Shown: positions 31,601-42,714, numbered from the stretch's first letter. The stretch: DNA of 64,000 nucleotides from Blattamonas nauphoetae (GCA_033064195.1 JARBJD010000244.1:1-64000), one strand, 5' to 3'. Notes: generated by a model not told the origin, from the sequence alone. Program-made: numbers and translations.

Positions 31601-33046
31601 GGCGTTCTAAAGTGTTTGGGGAGCATTTTAAATTCATAAGTAAGATATCCATCAGGTGTGACTGGAGAATCTCCCTTGATATCTTGTGGAATAATCGCCG
31701 ATAGTTGTGCATACGACGTCGTTGGTCTTCGAGCAAGTTGGACATTTCGTTCGAGATTAAATGAATCTGGCGTTGATCCAAAGGAAAAAAATGAATAATA
31801 TTGTGTTTTTCTAGGAGATGGCGGGATAGGTTGTGAGACACCCGAATCTGATGGTGAGTAAAATGGTTCAGTGCTGAAATTCGATGAAGCAGCAAATGAT
31901 TGAGGAATATTCGTTTGTTCCAGGGTAAGTGGGGATGGTGACTGAAGATCAGATTTATTGTGTCCCAGTGCTGCAAACATACTTTGAGAAATTTGTGGAT
32001 CTCGACTTGACGACGAAGGGGAGAGCGTAGGATGTAGTGGACTAAAACTATTGCTGCTTTCCGAAACTACATAATCTGAGTTTGTTCGTGAGATAGGGTA
32101 GGATTGAGGAGAGACACCATCCTTAGAAAATCGTTTTGATCCAAAGAGTCTGAGCGGTCTCGAACTAGATCCGTTCTTCGCAGCAGAAATATCAACAATA
32201 GTGACTTGTGGCTGCGTAGGAACGGGAGATGTTTCAAGTGTTTGTGATATTGCCATCGATATCGAGTCTTTGATTGAGATCGATTTTGGAGTGGCGAATT
32301 GTGATGTTTCTGTCTCATTGATGCAGTCATCAGGATCAGTCGAAAAATCATTGAGGAGAGATGATGATGGGATTGCAGAGAATGCATCTTTGATGGTTCT
32401 TGAGGGAGAGATTGCGAGAGATCCTTGCGAGTGTGACAATTGCCTGTCTTGCTGCACTGTAAAGACGATGTAAAAAATGAAGAGAAAAAGAGACCTCGAG
32501 TCATTGGAGAGGTAGCCTTGTTGGTGGAGTTCTCGCTATAACTTGGTGTGTTATCAGAAAATTTCCTAACTCCATCAGGGTAGCTGGGTGACCTCCCACC
32601 AAGGTTAACGGACATATGACCGAATAGACGAGGATTTTGAAAGCGAGAATTGAGAGTGTCTGATTGCTTCGATTTGAATGTGAGTTGAGAATGACGTGGC
32701 GATTGATCGTTACAAATTGCTAAAAAGAAGGGTATGAGATGTGAAGGCAGTGGTAAATCGAATCCATGTGCCCAATATGGTTTAGATTGATCTGAAGTGT
32801 TCGTAGTTTGAAGGTAGGTGCAATTCAATTGTTGCTTGAGGTAGAGAAGGAGATGTTTCTGTTCAAGGTATTTTCTGAGAGAATAATTCGAGTTTAATAT
32901 AAGAAACCGTTCATCTGAGCGAATCAAAGGTCTTGAGAGGCGGAGATCAGTGAGTGGAGATGGCTGTGAACCAAAAAGTGAAAGAAGATGATATAGAATA
33001 CAGATCCTTGTGGTGATGTCGATGTGGAGACACTGGGAGGGTCCAT
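28663..33046 (-). CDS. Large Ser-rich protein of unknown function, helical C-terminal half
   Basis: About 1,400 residues. The frame 32457-28663 is extended upstream by short introns: a ~39-nt intron near 32490 joins MTR to VQQDRQLSHSQG, and two more near 32890 and 32985 lead to MDPPSVSTSTSPQGS at 33046. The N-terminal half is Ser/Pro-rich and disordered. About residues 580-760 are helical (YIAILAKFNRYQEIQYLVKA, LVMACWLAKGDLESMLLLY), in the style of alpha-solenoid trafficking proteins; a distant likeness to the Mic1/RMC1 C-terminal domain is possible but unproven. The end is again helical (LAIALNSFPTVLWMLEELFT, YWKVCWSLTRQEYMDNLEK). I do not recognise the family. Confidence 0.7.
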
Positions 33047-33396
33047 CAATTCACTGTTGAATTCGATATGAAAATTGTGGTGATGACCTTTTCTCCATGG
33101 GATCGATCAAAATCTCACAAGAAAGAAAAAACAATGAGTGATTTCTCCATCTTCGATCATTCTTTCGAGTCACTTCTTTAAAGTTTTCTCCGATTCAACA
33201 AAGATAATCACCAAACTTAGGAGAATTTGACGAAAAGTTGTGTGAACGTGCGTTCAACATTTTAAAGTGCATCAGACTCCTTTGTTTTCTGAAAAGATCT
33301 TATAAATGATAGTTATTGACAGGATGCATGAAAAGAATATCAGATACTCGTTGTGAAAACCGGCGAAAAATGGATCAAACCAACAGGAAATTTTCC

Positions 33397-36060
33397 ATGT
33401 CCGAAGAAAATAAGCAAACCCTCGAAGAGAGGTGTCAAGAACTGGAAGCAAAGGTTGCCCTCCTTCAAAGTGAATTGGATCGTCAAAAACCAACTACGAT
33501 CAATGTTATCTTCAAAGGAAAGAATTCGACGTTCACAATTCCTCGCTCTTCGACAGTCGAATCACTGGGCAAAAAAATCAAGGATGCTACTGGAGCTACA
33601 ACAGTTCCAACCCTTTACTTCAATGGAAAGGCAGTTACAGATGACAACAACCTCCAGGAGATCCTTCGTGAATCCAAGGAAACTTGTGTCTTCCAATGCG
33701 AGCTGTTTACTCCCTGGGATGTCGTTGCTTCTGAGGAAAAAGGTGTCGATTACGATGGAATTGTTCATCGATTTGGCCTTACCCACGTTACCAGTAGCGA
33801 TCTGGACAAGTTTGTCAGAATCACAAATACACCTCTCCACCCCTGGCTCGAAAGAGGATTTTTCTTCTGCGCCCGAGAATTTCGCAGGATTTTGGACACA
33901 GTCGAACGAGGTGATCACATCTACCTTTATACTGGTCGTGGCCCTTCGTCAGATTCGCTCCATCTTGGTCACATGATCCAGTTCCACTTTGCAAAGTACC
34001 TTCAAGATGCCTTCAACTGTATCATTGTTATTCAAATGTCAAACGACGAGAAGTTCATTTTCAAGAAGAACCTCAGTCTTGATGAGGTCGCCCATATGAC
34101 AAGGGAGAACGCCAAAGATATCATTGCCTGTGGGTTCAATCCTGACCGCACATTCATTTTCTCAGATCTTGATTACATTGGCAATATGTACCGGACTGTC
34201 CTCACCTTCTTGAAGAATACCTCAGCTCATACTGAGTCGAAGATTTATGGATTCGACGACCAGTCACCTGTTGGTTTCTACACATGGCCATGCATCCAGG
34301 CAGCACCTGCATTCAGCTGCTCCTTCCCTACCTTCTTTGGACCTCCTGTTGAAGATAGTTTAACGAACACGGTCAATGGACCAAGCCAGCCTCTCAACCT
34401 GAAGGAGGAGAAAGAAGACGCCAAGAAAAAGAAAGGAAAGAAACAAGGCACACCCGCCTCCCCATGGGCCGTCCCATGCCTCATCCCCTGCGCCATCGAC
34501 CAAGACCCGTATTTCCGCATGTCACGAGAACTTGCACCAACCATCGGGTTCCCCCCACCTGCCACTCTCCTCTCCTCGTTCGTTCCGTCCCTCTCAGGTG
34601 GACAGACAAAGATGAGTGCCTCTGCCACGCAAGCCAAGGTCCCCACAACCATCTTCATGAGTGACAACGATAAGACCATCGACAAGGCTATCAACGGAGC
34701 GTTCTCCATCGGCTCGCAGACGTTGGAAGAGCACCGCAAGAACGGCGCCGCAGTGAAGGACCTGCAGCAGGACGCAGCCTTCTCTTATCTGTCGATCTAC
34801 GACCACGACTCGTTCATGGACGAACTGGACGACCTCGGTGAGATGTATCTTTATGGCGAGCAGAACACACGCTACCCAGGAAGCTACGTCACGTCGGGAA
34901 TACTCAAGAACAAGCTCAAGGACGTCATCAAGAAGATGGCAAAGACACACCAGGAGAACCGCGCGAAGGTGACGGAGGAGGAAGTAAACCATTATCTCAG
35001 ATTGAGGACAATCGACGCGTCGCTCTGTGGAGTGACCAACAAGCCGAGAATGGTGCTCCCCTCGTTTACTGGCTCTTTCCTTGCCAAGAAAAGCTCGGGT
35101 GAGACAGTCGAACTTGCGAATGCTTCTGTTGGATTCAAGTGTTGCCCTGACTGGAAATGGAATGCGACCCTGTCAATCGAGAACCAACTCGAAGGCCTCA
35201 TCGCCCTCTCGTCGTCCGTCGTCTTCTCGGAGAGCGCCACAAGCATCACCTTCAAAGCCGAAGTCAGCCAGCCTGAAGGATCTGCCAACACTCGTCTGTC
35301 TGGTGTAGTCGAACTCTCGTTCACCCTCGCCAACGCTGAGGATGTCTCTGCTCTCGAGATCTGTCTCGCTCGATGCCTGTTTGAGGTTGAGCATCGAGAA
35401 ACTGCTCTCAACCAGACCAACATTGTTCTCCTTTGCAACTTCAAACGCTTATGCAACGTCTCCATCCCCGACTCGACCAGCGTCGACTTCCTCTCCCTCC
35501 CCTTCTCAGCAGAGTGCACTTCACTTCCCACCGTCACCAAAGGATTGGTTTCAGCTCTCCCCGAGTCAGCCCATCCTCTCCCAGCATCAGACTGCCACGC
35601 CAAGACCAATGCCGACCTGTACCTCCTCAACAAAGAGAAGGGCTCGTTCGAGCTGATCAAGTCGCAGGTTACCCTCCGCCACTTCAAGCAGAGGTCAGAC
35701 CCAACTTCTCACTTCATCCGCATTTTCGACGCCGATCGCCGCGAGATCTACCTTCAGCATCTCTGCAAGGATGTGCGTGTCGAGTTCAGAGATGAGACAG
35801 CATCCGCCGCACCAGCCGTGTTCTGGACCGCCCCGCAGAAGGGCTACACTCTCACATTTGCCGCTGTGGTCGTCCCAGAGATCGTCATGACTGAAGTCAC
35901 CGCTAAATTCACTCAACAGCACAAGGACGATGCTCAGAAAGAGAAGGACGCCAAGTGCAAACCAGATTATAATCGTATTAAGACCGAACTGGGAAAAGCC
36001 ATCGAGATCATCAAAAACCCACCAAAAACAGAAGAACCAACACCAGCACCATCACAATAG
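33397..36060 (+). CDS. Cytosolic tryptophanyl-tRNA synthetase with N-terminal ubiquitin-like and novel C-terminal domains
   Basis: Charges tRNA-Trp. From MSEENKQ (33397; in-frame ATGs also at 33328 and 33370) it has about 887 residues, against roughly 380-475 for usual eukaryotic enzymes. Order: a coiled coil (KQTLEERCQELEAKVALLQ, about 5-30); a beta-grasp, ubiquitin-like domain (TINVIFKGKNSTFTIP to LREILRESKE-like text, about 35-100); then the class I core with HIGH-type motif SSDSLHLGHM near 185, eukaryotic signatures DDQSPVGFYTWPCIQAAPAF near 285, and the KMSKS loop as KMSAS near 405. A K-rich insert (EKEDAKKKKGKKQG) interrupts the core near 345. The last ~330 residues (from about 545) are beta-rich and unknown to me, ending in a Lys/Pro-rich tail. 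Convergent with SAHH. Confidence 0.92.
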   Translation: MSEENKQTLEERCQELEAKVALLQSELDRQKPTTINVIFKGKNSTFTIPRSSTVESLGKKIKDATGATTVPTLYFNGKAVTDDNNLQEILRESKETCVFQCELFTPWDVVASEEKGVDYDGIVHRFGLTHVTSSDLDKFVRITNTPLHPWLERGFFFCAREFRRILDTVERGDHIYLYTGRGPSSDSLHLGHMIQFHFAKYLQDAFNCIIVIQMSNDEKFIFKKNLSLDEVAHMTRENAKDIIACGFNPDRTFIFSDLDYIGNMYRTVLTFLKNTSAHTESKIYGFDDQSPVGFYTWPCIQAAPAFSCSFPTFFGPPVEDSLTNTVNGPSQPLNLKEEKEDAKKKKGKKQGTPASPWAVPCLIPCAIDQDPYFRMSRELAPTIGFPPPATLLSSFVPSLSGGQTKMSASATQAKVPTTIFMSDNDKTIDKAINGAFSIGSQTLEEHRKNGAAVKDLQQDAAFSYLSIYDHDSFMDELDDLGEMYLYGEQNTRYPGSYVTSGILKNKLKDVIKKMAKTHQENRAKVTEEEVNHYLRLRTIDASLCGVTNKPRMVLPSFTGSFLAKKSSGETVELANASVGFKCCPDWKWNATLSIENQLEGLIALSSSVVFSESATSITFKAEVSQPEGSANTRLSGVVELSFTLANAEDVSALEICLARCLFEVEHRETALNQTNIVLLCNFKRLCNVSIPDSTSVDFLSLPFSAECTSLPTVTKGLVSALPESAHPLPASDCHAKTNADLYLLNKEKGSFELIKSQVTLRHFKQRSDPTSHFIRIFDADRREIYLQHLCKDVRVEFRDETASAAPAVFWTAPQKGYTLTFAAVVVPEIVMTEVTAKFTQQHKDDAQKEKDAKCKPDYNRIKTELGKAIEIIKNPPKTEEPTPAPSQ

Positions 36061-36293
36061 AATACAATCGTTAGAGTGGGATATCCCAGCTCCATTTTTG
36101 AAAGACATTTCATTTTGTATACCCTGATACAGGACAATGAGACAAAACACATTTTTCTGAAAAACCGCATTCCCTGGTTTTGACAAAAGATTAAATCAAT
36201 TCCGAATTCTCACAGGTATGCAAAAGGAGCGAATAAGAAAGTTTCCCTTCTCTCCAGCGTTCCAATCACACACGCTATGATCATTCCGATCAA

Positions 36294-37700
36294 TTAGTAC
36301 CTGTACGCGTCTTTCTTGTATGGGCCTTCCACAGGAACACCGATGTAGTCAGCTTGTTCCTTAGAGAGGACAGTAAGCTTAGCTCCAAGCTTGGGAAGGT
36401 GGAGACGAGCGACTTCTTCGTCGAGGATCTTTGGAAGAGTGTACACATCAACGGTCTTGAAATCACCGCGGGCGATTCCAATTTGAGCAAGAGTCTGGTT
36501 TGTGAAGGAGTTGGACATCACAAATGATGGATGGCCGTTGGCGCAGCCCAAGTTAAGGAGGCGACCTTCAGCGAGGAGGATGATGGAGTGGCCGTCTGGG
36601 AAGGTGAATTTGTCAACTTGTGGTTTGATGTTTTCACGCTTGACACCAGGCATTTTCGACATTTTGTCAACCTCGATTTCGTTGTCGAAGTGACCGATGT
36701 TTCCGACGATGGCCATGTGACGCATCTTGCTCATGTGCTCAGCGGTGATGACGTCTTTGTTTCCAGTTGTGGTCACATAGACCTCGGCTTCAGGAAGAAC
36801 ATCTTCAACACGGGCAACAGAGTATCCAGCCATGCATGCTTGGAGAGCGCAGATTGGATCAATCTCAGTCACAACAACACGGGCGCCCTGGGCACGGAGA
36901 GACTCAGCGCATCCTTTTCCAACATCACCATATCCGCAGACGCAGGCAATCTTGCCGGCGAGCATGACATCAGTGGCGCGGAGGATTCCATCGACACAGG
37001 AGTGACGGCAACCGTAGACGTTGTCGAACTTGGATTTGGTGACAGAGTCGTTAACATTCACACAGGGGATGAGGAGAGTGCCAGCTGATTTCATGGCATA
37101 CAGTCTGTTGACACCTGTGGTGGTTTCTTCGGAGATTCCACGAACTTGTGGAACAACCTTGTGGAACCAGCCCTTTCCTTGTTTCTCCCAGATGAAACGG
37201 ATGGCTTGGTTGAGGAATTTAACTTCCTCGTTCTCTGGGTTCTCGAGGACACTTTCATCGTTCTCAGCGTTGAATCCCTTGTGGAGAAGAAGGGTCAGAT
37301 CTCCTCCGTCATCAACAATTTGTTGGGGTCCTTCGCCGTTGGGGAACATTGCAGTGCGAGCAGTGTAAGTCCAGTATTCTTCCAGGGATTCGCCTTTGAC
37401 AGCAAAGACTGGAACACCAGTTGAGACGATGTAGGCAGCAGCAGAGTCGGTGGTGGAGAAGATGTTGCATGAGCACCAACGAACATCAGCACCAAGGACA
37501 CGGAGAGTGTCAATGAGAATAGCTGTTTGCACAGTCATGTGGAGGGAGCCAGCAAGACGGATGCCTTTCAGTGGTTGTTGAGCGGCGTATTTCTCGCGAG
37601 TCTGCATGAGACCACACATTTCGTGCTCAGCAATCAAAGCGAGTTTTTTGCCTTGTTCGGCAAGAGCGATATCTTTCACAACGTAGTCAGTAGCGGCCAT
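36294..37700 (-). CDS. AHCY: Adenosylhomocysteinase (S-adenosyl-L-homocysteine hydrolase)
   Basis: Complete, intron-less 468-residue enzyme that splits S-adenosylhomocysteine to adenosine and homocysteine, using bound NAD. Visible signatures: [16 protein letters not shown] near 50; [14 protein letters not shown] near 80; the Rossmann motif [18 protein letters not shown] near 250; [14 protein letters not shown] and [14 protein letters not shown]; and the C-terminal YKKDAYRY whose Lys and Tyr contact NAD of the partner subunit. It contains the ~40-residue insertion ([11 protein letters not shown] to [11 protein letters not shown], about 130-190) typical of bacterial, plant and some protist enzymes and absent from animal ones. 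Intron-less structure among intron-bearing neighbours and the insertion are compatible with bacterial ancestry, but an old eukaryotic origin cannot be excluded. Confidence 0.98.
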   Translation of the reverse strand: MAATDYVVKDIALAEQGKKLALIAEHEMCGLMQTREKYAAQQPLKGIRLAGSLHMTVQTAILIDTLRVLGADVRWCSCNIFSTTDSAAAYIVSTGVPVFAVKGESLEEYWTYTARTAMFPNGEGPQQIVDDGGDLTLLLHKGFNAENDESVLENPENEEVKFLNQAIRFIWEKQGKGWFHKVVPQVRGISEETTTGVNRLYAMKSAGTLLIPCVNVNDSVTKSKFDNVYGCRHSCVDGILRATDVMLAGKIACVCGYGDVGKGCAESLRAQGARVVVTEIDPICALQACMAGYSVARVEDVLPEAEVYVTTTGNKDVITAEHMSKMRHMAIVGNIGHFDNEIEVDKMSKMPGVKRENIKPQVDKFTFPDGHSIILLAEGRLLNLGCANGHPSFVMSNSFTNQTLAQIGIARGDFKTVDVYTLPKILDEEVARLHLPKLGAKLTVLSKEQADYIGVPVEGPYKKDAYRY

Positions 37701-37877
37701 GGTAGTAATCTGATCAAACCCGCTGTTTGCATTTTCTCACTGAATCGTACAATACACGAGAAATCTGCTTCGATGAGTTCACATCTGTTTTATTGTTTTG
37801 TTAGATTTGAGTTTTAATATTATTGTTGTCGGAAGATGCAAAGAAAAGTCAAAATTAAAAAAAGGTGAAGTGATTGT

Positions 37878-38939
37878 TTAATAATGAAAAGTTTCATCTC
37901 CCGAGTATAGTTTGAGCATCGCAGATTGATATGCCCTCATCGGATTTTCCTTAAGCTCAGAGTTTCGAGTGTCATCGAGATTCAGCGAGAAGGCACCATT
38001 CAGATCCAGATTCTCATCATCTTCTCCATTCTCATTGAGATGCATCGTATCCTTCAGGAAAGCTTCAAGATCGTCATTGTTTCCAGACCCGTCGTCAAAG
38101 AGAAGGGTGTTTGAAGGGCATTGATCTGTGGTATGGTTCGTCGCTCCACAATAGAGGCAAACTAGTGGGACATTCTCAGAATCAGTACCCTCCATATAAT
38201 TGAGTTGGCGAAGTTGTTCTTTTCGAAATTCGTTCTGTACGACAGGATTGAATAGAATGTTCTTAATCAATGAAACAGTTCGTTTGATCTGCTCATCTGT
38301 GTCTGCTTGAATATAAGCGTGTAATTCTTCATCATCACCAGGAAGGCTTTCACCAGCTTCCCTCCGAGAACGACTTGAACCCTTCCCACGAATTGTGATG
38401 GTGGTTCCTGTCTGATTTTGAAGTTTCCGAAGTGAGTTTCCTCGTGGTCCGATGAGAAGACCTAAAACATTGACACTCGGATCTTTGCTTTCAGGGAGGA
38501 AGTATTTGAAGGTCTTCTTCACTCCTGGTGCAAGGACAGCCGATTCTTGTTCCTACAGGAACATAAATAAAGAAGAAGGATGCCAAACCTTGACAAGTTT
38601 GTTTGATGGAAGTGCAATTTCGTTGAGAGCATCACGTTCTAACTGGAGACGTTGTCGTGTTTTGTCATTGGCTGTCGGGATGAGACGTCCATTATCATCG
38701 TACATTGGGGCAAATTGATAATCGACTGGAACTAACTCGTATTCATGATTGTTTGTGGCTGTACGATACTCAATTTCTTTGAGTCGACGACGAATGAGGA
38801 TGAGATCTATTGTCTCTTTTGACAGATCACCTTCTAGATGAGTTAAAGCTCCAGGGACCAAAGGTTCCTTCATGCCCTCTGGAGACCATCGCGATGTTCC
38901 GTCTTTTGGGACCCAATATGACCGGAGAAGTGTGGACAT
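37878..38939 (-). CDS. SF1: Splicing factor 1 / branchpoint-binding protein
   Basis: Two exons joined across a ~34-nt intron (GTTTGGCATCC...CCTGTAG) at LVK|EQESAVLAPG, about 340 residues from the ATG at 38939. The N-terminal SF1 helix-hairpin region (MSTLLRSYWVPKDGTSRW to RLQLERDALNEI) precedes a KH domain with LGLLIGPRGNSLRKLQNQTG and the RGKGS loop, then a QUA2-like helix. A single CCHC zinc knuckle follows (CLYCGATNHTTDQC), and the end is acidic. SF1 recognises the intron branchpoint during early spliceosome assembly. The Pro-rich tail of animal SF1 is absent, as in fungi. It is divergent from MPI with 60 bp between start codons. Confidence 0.95.
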
Positions 38940-38999
38940 TCGATGTGTCGTGGGTCTGATCACCTTAACTAGGAATCCCTTTCATACTTTTTCGACCGT

Positions 39000-40375
39000 A
39001 TGTACGCCCTCACACCTGCTTACCAAACATATGCTTGGGGAGCAGTTGGATCAACATCACTGGTAGGACAGCTTCTCAACAGGTTTATTTTCACTATTAT
39101 CTCATTTACCAGAGAATTGGATGAAACAATTCCATATGCTGAATACTGGATTGGCACACATCCGAGTGGGTGTGCACTTGTAAATATTCCAGGAAATCCC
39201 GACAAAATACCACTCGATTCTTTCTTTCAACAAAATCCCGATTGGATCGGCCAAGGATCATCGATTCCTTCTCACCCGGGATCCCTCCCGTTTATGTTCA
39301 AGGTTTTGTCAGTCGCCAAACCTCTATCAATCCAAGCCCATCCCGACCTCGAAATGGCAAAAGAATTGCACTCGTATTATCTCTCCTTGTTTCTAGCCTC
39401 TCTAGAAAAGATCCTACAAATTATCCAGATGCTAATCATAAACCAGAACTTGCACTTCCATTGAATGATTTCTATGCATGTGTCGGATTGAGGACAAACG
39501 AAGCTTTTCTAACCTTGGTCAACCTCATCCCTCCTCTTGCAGTCTGCTTCTGTCTTTTTTATCTCCTCAGAAAGTTCTGTCCATGCTTGACATTGATGTT
39601 TCACCATATTTGCCAAATGCCCAACCAATGTTAGATCAATACAGACTCTCTTCAGTTGTGATGCAAGCAATTGCACACTCATCATTCAACGACAGTTTTC
39701 AAACAGTTTATGACGATATCAATGCCCTTCGTCTTCAGGATTCATTGTCTTCTCATCTGCTCTGCAGTGAAGCTCTCGCAAGATTTCACCTCTTCACCGT
39801 CGAGTATCCACAGGACCTTGGTTGCCTCTCTGCTGCTTTCTGCCTTCAACAACTTCGAGGAAAACCTGGCGATGGAATATTTATACCAGCCCACGTTCCA
39901 CACGAGTATCTCTTCGGCAATGTCGTCGAAGTCATGGCTTGTTCAGACAATGTGATCAGAGGGGGACTGACCCCTAAACACTGTGATCCTCATATTCTTT
40001 CCACAATGTTGGATCGTTGTACGCACGATCTCATGACTGTATCCTATTCTTCATTCAGAATTGTTCGTTCAGATGATTCCCCAACATTTAGCTCTTGATC
40101 CTCCTAATCCCCCATGTTGGATCATTCCAAATATTTCAGACTTCATGGTTTTCGATCTATGTGAAGACATAACGTCTTTTCCATCTATTCCTGTCCCACG
40201 CATCGTTGTGTGCATTGGATGCAAGTGTGGAGTGACATCCTCCTCGGTTAAAATGGACACTTTGCCAGGATGTCCACTTCTTATCAAAGCAAATACAACA
40301 TTTACTGTGACTTGCATCTCTAAGACGAGTGCATTCCCACGAATCTTCGTCGTCTCCGAACGTGTTCAATTTTGA
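39000..40375 (+). CDS. MPI: Mannose-6-phosphate isomerase, type I
   Basis: Interconverts fructose-6-phosphate and mannose-6-phosphate, feeding GDP-mannose for glycans and GPI anchors. Start MYALTPAYQTYAWG at 39000; at least five short introns (about 30-50 nt) shift the frame between exons. Signatures: YAEYWIGTHPSG; MFKVLSVAKPLSIQAHPD with two zinc ligands (Gln, His); YPDANHKPELALPLNDF with the Glu ligand; then IFIPAHVPHEYLFGNVVEVM with the last His; and ACSDNVIRGGLTPKHCD, the catalytic-arginine motif. The last exons give a beta-rich end, with the stop at 40375. Exon borders after 39400 are approximate. The foldback transposon begins 101 bp downstream. Confidence 0.93.
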
Positions 40376-40476
40376 GCCAATCTTCGTTCTGTTTCACCGA
40401 GTGCTATGCTATTGCGTCATCTCGCATTCAAGTTCTGTTGTTTTTCACATTTATACATTTTTTATCTTTAATCGTA

Positions 40477-41742
40477 CAGGGTGGTCTAGAATTCCTCGGA
40501 CTCAAATTCCTGCCCGAAAGAGAGGTGCTCAATGGAATTAAAGAGACAAAAAGGGATACACAGAGGTTAATTGATATTAATCCTTTTTGTTTTGTTGGTT
40601 CACTTTCTCTTAGTCTGTTGATGGTTTTGAAAGGGAAAAACAGTTACATCAGGAGTATAGAACCTGTGAATTGTGCAAAATCAGAGTAAAACTCACAAAA
40701 TGAAACTAAAATCATTGCTAAAGTGGAAAGTTAGAGTCTGTGTCGGAATCAGAATCGAATGAAAGATCTGACCTTGATCTCATTGTCTTGACCGAATCAA
40801 AGTTGAGAAATACAGTCGGAGAAACAAAACAACATTTCAACGCCAATCTCATTTGAAACGCTGGATTTATACGTCTATTGGTATCTCCTTCATCGGTTGG
40901 TGGAATTTCTCACCGCTCAGTGAAAAGTCTGTTCATACATTCCTCTTCAAACAATCGTATGATCCAGACTCCATATGTACACGTCACTGTGAATGAGGAC
41001 GGGGTCGTAAGTCGAGCTGTGGATGGTCACAACGACGACAGATCCTCACCAGTGAGGATCCCGACAAAAATGAGGTTCGAACATTCATGGACGATAAAAT
41101 TCATGTCACGCTCAGTACGCGGGAAATTAGAACTTAACTGTACTTGATGATCCTCTGTACATCACAGTCGTTGATCCTTCAAAAGTCGTGTACTTTTGAG
41201 AATTGGAGAGAACGATCATTCAACAGATTCAAGTCAGTATAAAATGCTCAGTATATTTGAGGAAACACGATTCGTCAAAATCTACTTCCTGTCTGTCAAA
41301 AATGGAGATAGCCACGTCAGATGCACATTGATTGAGAGATACAGGAAACAAAATCAAATGACTCTCATTCGATGGGCGTTGAAATGTTGTTTTGTTTCTC
41401 CGACTGTATTTCTCAACTTTGATTCGGTCAAGACAATGAGATCAAGGTCAGATCTTTCATTCGATTCTGATTCCGACACAGACTCTAACTTTCCACTTTA
41501 GCAATGATTTTAGTTTCATTTTGTGAGTTTTACTCTGATTTTGCACAATTCACAGGTTCTATACTCCTGATGTTACTGTTTTTCCCTTTCAAAACCATCA
41601 ACAGACTAAGAGAAAGTGAACCAACAAAACAAAAAGGATTAATATCAATTAACCTCTGTGTATCCCTTTTTGTCTCTTTAATTCCATTGAGCACCTCTCT
41701 TTCGGGCAGGAATTTGAGTCCGAGGAATTCTAGACCACCCTG
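40477..41742. mobile_element. Foldback/MITE-like DNA transposon with 368-bp terminal inverted repeats, TA target duplication
   Basis: Left arm 40477-40844 and right arm 41375-41742 are inverted copies of equal length that differ at only about one position by eye. The ends read CAGGGTGGTCTAGAATTCC inward and are flanked by TA on both sides (40475-40476, 41743-41744), the Tc1/mariner-type insertion signature. The 530-bp centre has no frame that I recognise as a transposase. Near-identity of the arms indicates a recent insertion or arm homogenisation. It sits between MPI and the cathepsin gene without breaking either. Confidence 0.92.
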
Positions 41743-41838
41743 TACACTGATTAAGATTTAGTCAAGAATCTCACGAAATGAAAAAGTGAACACACCACCG
41801 AAAAAACATAAAAAAATTAAATGGACGCAGTGACGAGT

Positions 41839-42714
41839 TTAGGGTCTCGGAACTCGGATGCTGCAAGCAAAGACGGGGAGTGACTCGATGTTGCATTCGT
41901 CTGTCCCTCGTCGCATTCTGAAATATCCATTTTCACCCCAGAGCTTTCCCCAGCTGTTTTGAATGATCCAGTAAGGAACATCGTTTTCAACCCCCCATCC
42001 AATTACCACAACCGCGTGGCCTCCTGTCCAACTCCCCGTTTTGTGCGAGTAGATTCCCGATTTGTAATAGCCCAAATCCTGATATGTGTACATATTTGCA
42101 TGGATTGGCCCACGCTCTTGTAGTTCTTTCATCATCTTTTGCTCACCTTCAACTCGATCAATTGACCCAGGTTGATATCTCTTGATCTTCGTTCCGTCCG
42201 CACATGTAGATGGACACATCGGTACACGACCACTGCCGGACACGTATGGAATGCATTCTTCTGTTGCAGCTCCATGACCATATACCCAATTCCATGCTGG
42301 ATAAAGTTCTGAACCTGCACATCCATAGTCGTCAGTATCGCATGACACTAAATCCTGGGGAGAGAGAGGACCAAGTTTGTAGCCGCGGATTGCAAATCTG
42401 TTCGCGATAACAGTGGTTACGGCGAAGGCCCAGCATGAACCACAATCTCCTTGGTCCCCAACTCCAACAAGTGTATCAGGCCACACAAGACGAGAATCAA
42501 ATTCAATTGGTAAATCGTTGTCGATGGGTGCCATTGGTTCTTTGAAAGATGTCGGAGGTGGAAGTTTGATATTCTGAGTTCTTTGTTTCAACTTACTCGG
42601 AGACATAATGCTAGGATGATATTCAACGGCAACCCACGTTGATGTTGGATCATTGTTGATGATGTCAACAATTGATGATGCGAATAATAATGATATCGAG
42701 TTGAGGAAGAACAT
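41839..42714 (-). CDS. Cathepsin B-like papain-family cysteine protease
   Basis: Complete 291-residue protease precursor. A signal peptide (MFFLNSISLLFASSIV) is followed by a short propeptide (DIINNDPTSTWVAVEYHPS), as in the cathepsin B propeptide family. The mature domain starts near LPIEFDSRLVWPD. Catalytic residues are intact: oxyanion Gln and Cys in QGDCGSCWAF, His in TGGHAVVVIGWG, Asn in IIQNSWGKLWGENGYF. The region between PYVSGSGRVPMCPSTC and the His motif is short and lacks the double-His occluding loop of animal cathepsin B, as in Giardia enzymes, predicting endopeptidase rather than dipeptidyl activity. Likely lysosomal or secreted. The preceding codon at 42715-42717 is TTG, so the ATG at 42714 is the start. 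Confidence 0.96.
   Translation of the reverse strand: MFFLNSISLLFASSIVDIINNDPTSTWVAVEYHPSIMSPSKLKQRTQNIKLPPPTSFKEPMAPIDNDLPIEFDSRLVWPDTLVGVGDQGDCGSCWAFAVTTVIANRFAIRGYKLGPLSPQDLVSCDTDDYGCAGSELYPAWNWVYGHGAATEECIPYVSGSGRVPMCPSTCADGTKIKRYQPGSIDRVEGEQKMMKELQERGPIHANMYTYQDLGYYKSGIYSHKTGSWTGGHAVVVIGWGVENDVPYWIIQNSWGKLWGENGYFRMRRGTDECNIESLPVFACSIRVPRP

Noticed and set aside
34278-35687. Minus-strand frames inside the TrpRS gene
   Set aside because: Antisense shadows of a certain gene; no motifs.
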